6,047 nucleotides of DNA from Zetaproteobacteria bacterium (GTDB lineage: Bacteria; Pseudomonadota; Alphaproteobacteria; Micavibrionales; Micavibrionaceae): positions 283,944 to 289,990 of the forward strand of contig NVXI01000001.1 of assembly GCA_002747015.1 (NCBI GenBank). Direction: 5' to 3'. Under the pieces are notes generated by a model. The model had not been told where the DNA came from, made no database searches, and saw only the letters and a list, made by a program, of their open reading frames with translations. The position numbers were made by a program, and so were the translations under genes. How positions within the stretch are numbered: position 1 is the first letter of the stretch; each line of letters begins with the position of its first letter. Below, piece by piece: positions 6,028 to 6,047 of the stretch.

Positions 6028-6047
6028 AGCGCGGTTTCTTTTTAGAA

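Overview
The window (6,047 bp) looks like ordinary chromosomal DNA from a Gram-negative bacterium. Proteobacteria is likely and Alphaproteobacteria is my best guess, because the helicase motif V/VI region (DGVDVPG...VPWPRP...QAFGRLIRRADDRG) is the style I associate with alphaproteobacterial DinG-like proteins. That taxonomic call is recall, not a search. Coding density is high. Base composition is moderate and uneven: parts of the helicase are GC-rich, while the small-gene pair and the intergenic gaps are AT-rich.

Layout, left to right. (1) A 5'-truncated DinG/XPD-type iron-sulfur helicase on the + strand runs to 2174. (2) Two small, acidic, unrecognised genes on the - strand (2551-2817, then 2168-2539) form an apparent two-gene operon whose 3' end overlaps the helicase 3' end by 7 bp. 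(3) A compact 109-bp divergent intergenic region (2818-2926) holds two back-to-back sigma70-like promoters, an inverted repeat that covers both -35 boxes, and a perfect DnaA box (TTATCCACA) at the predicted start of transcription of the small operon. (4) pabB on the + strand (2927-4339) encodes aminodeoxychorismate synthase component I. It is assigned to PabB rather than TrpE because the PIKGT motif carries the PabB-type lysine. (5) Converging on pabB, with 12 bp between the stops, is a - strand soluble GGDEF protein (4352-5491), a probable diguanylate cyclase with an unusual hydrophilic insertion just before the GGDEF loop. (6) Upstream of it on the same strand is an unrecognised 134-residue protein (5594-5998) with a Cys/His/Asp arrangement. 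Its start is preceded by a hairpin that places the only good Shine-Dalgarno sequence in the loop.

The genes do not form one pathway: DNA repair/helicase, folate (pABA) synthesis and c-di-GMP signalling sit next to each other without an evident functional link. I see no tRNA, rRNA, CRISPR, insertion sequence, attachment site or phage gene. I also see no clear undescribed multi-gene system. The points most worth a second look are the divergent control region with its DnaA box, the modified GGDEF domain, the hairpin leader, and the orphan small genes.
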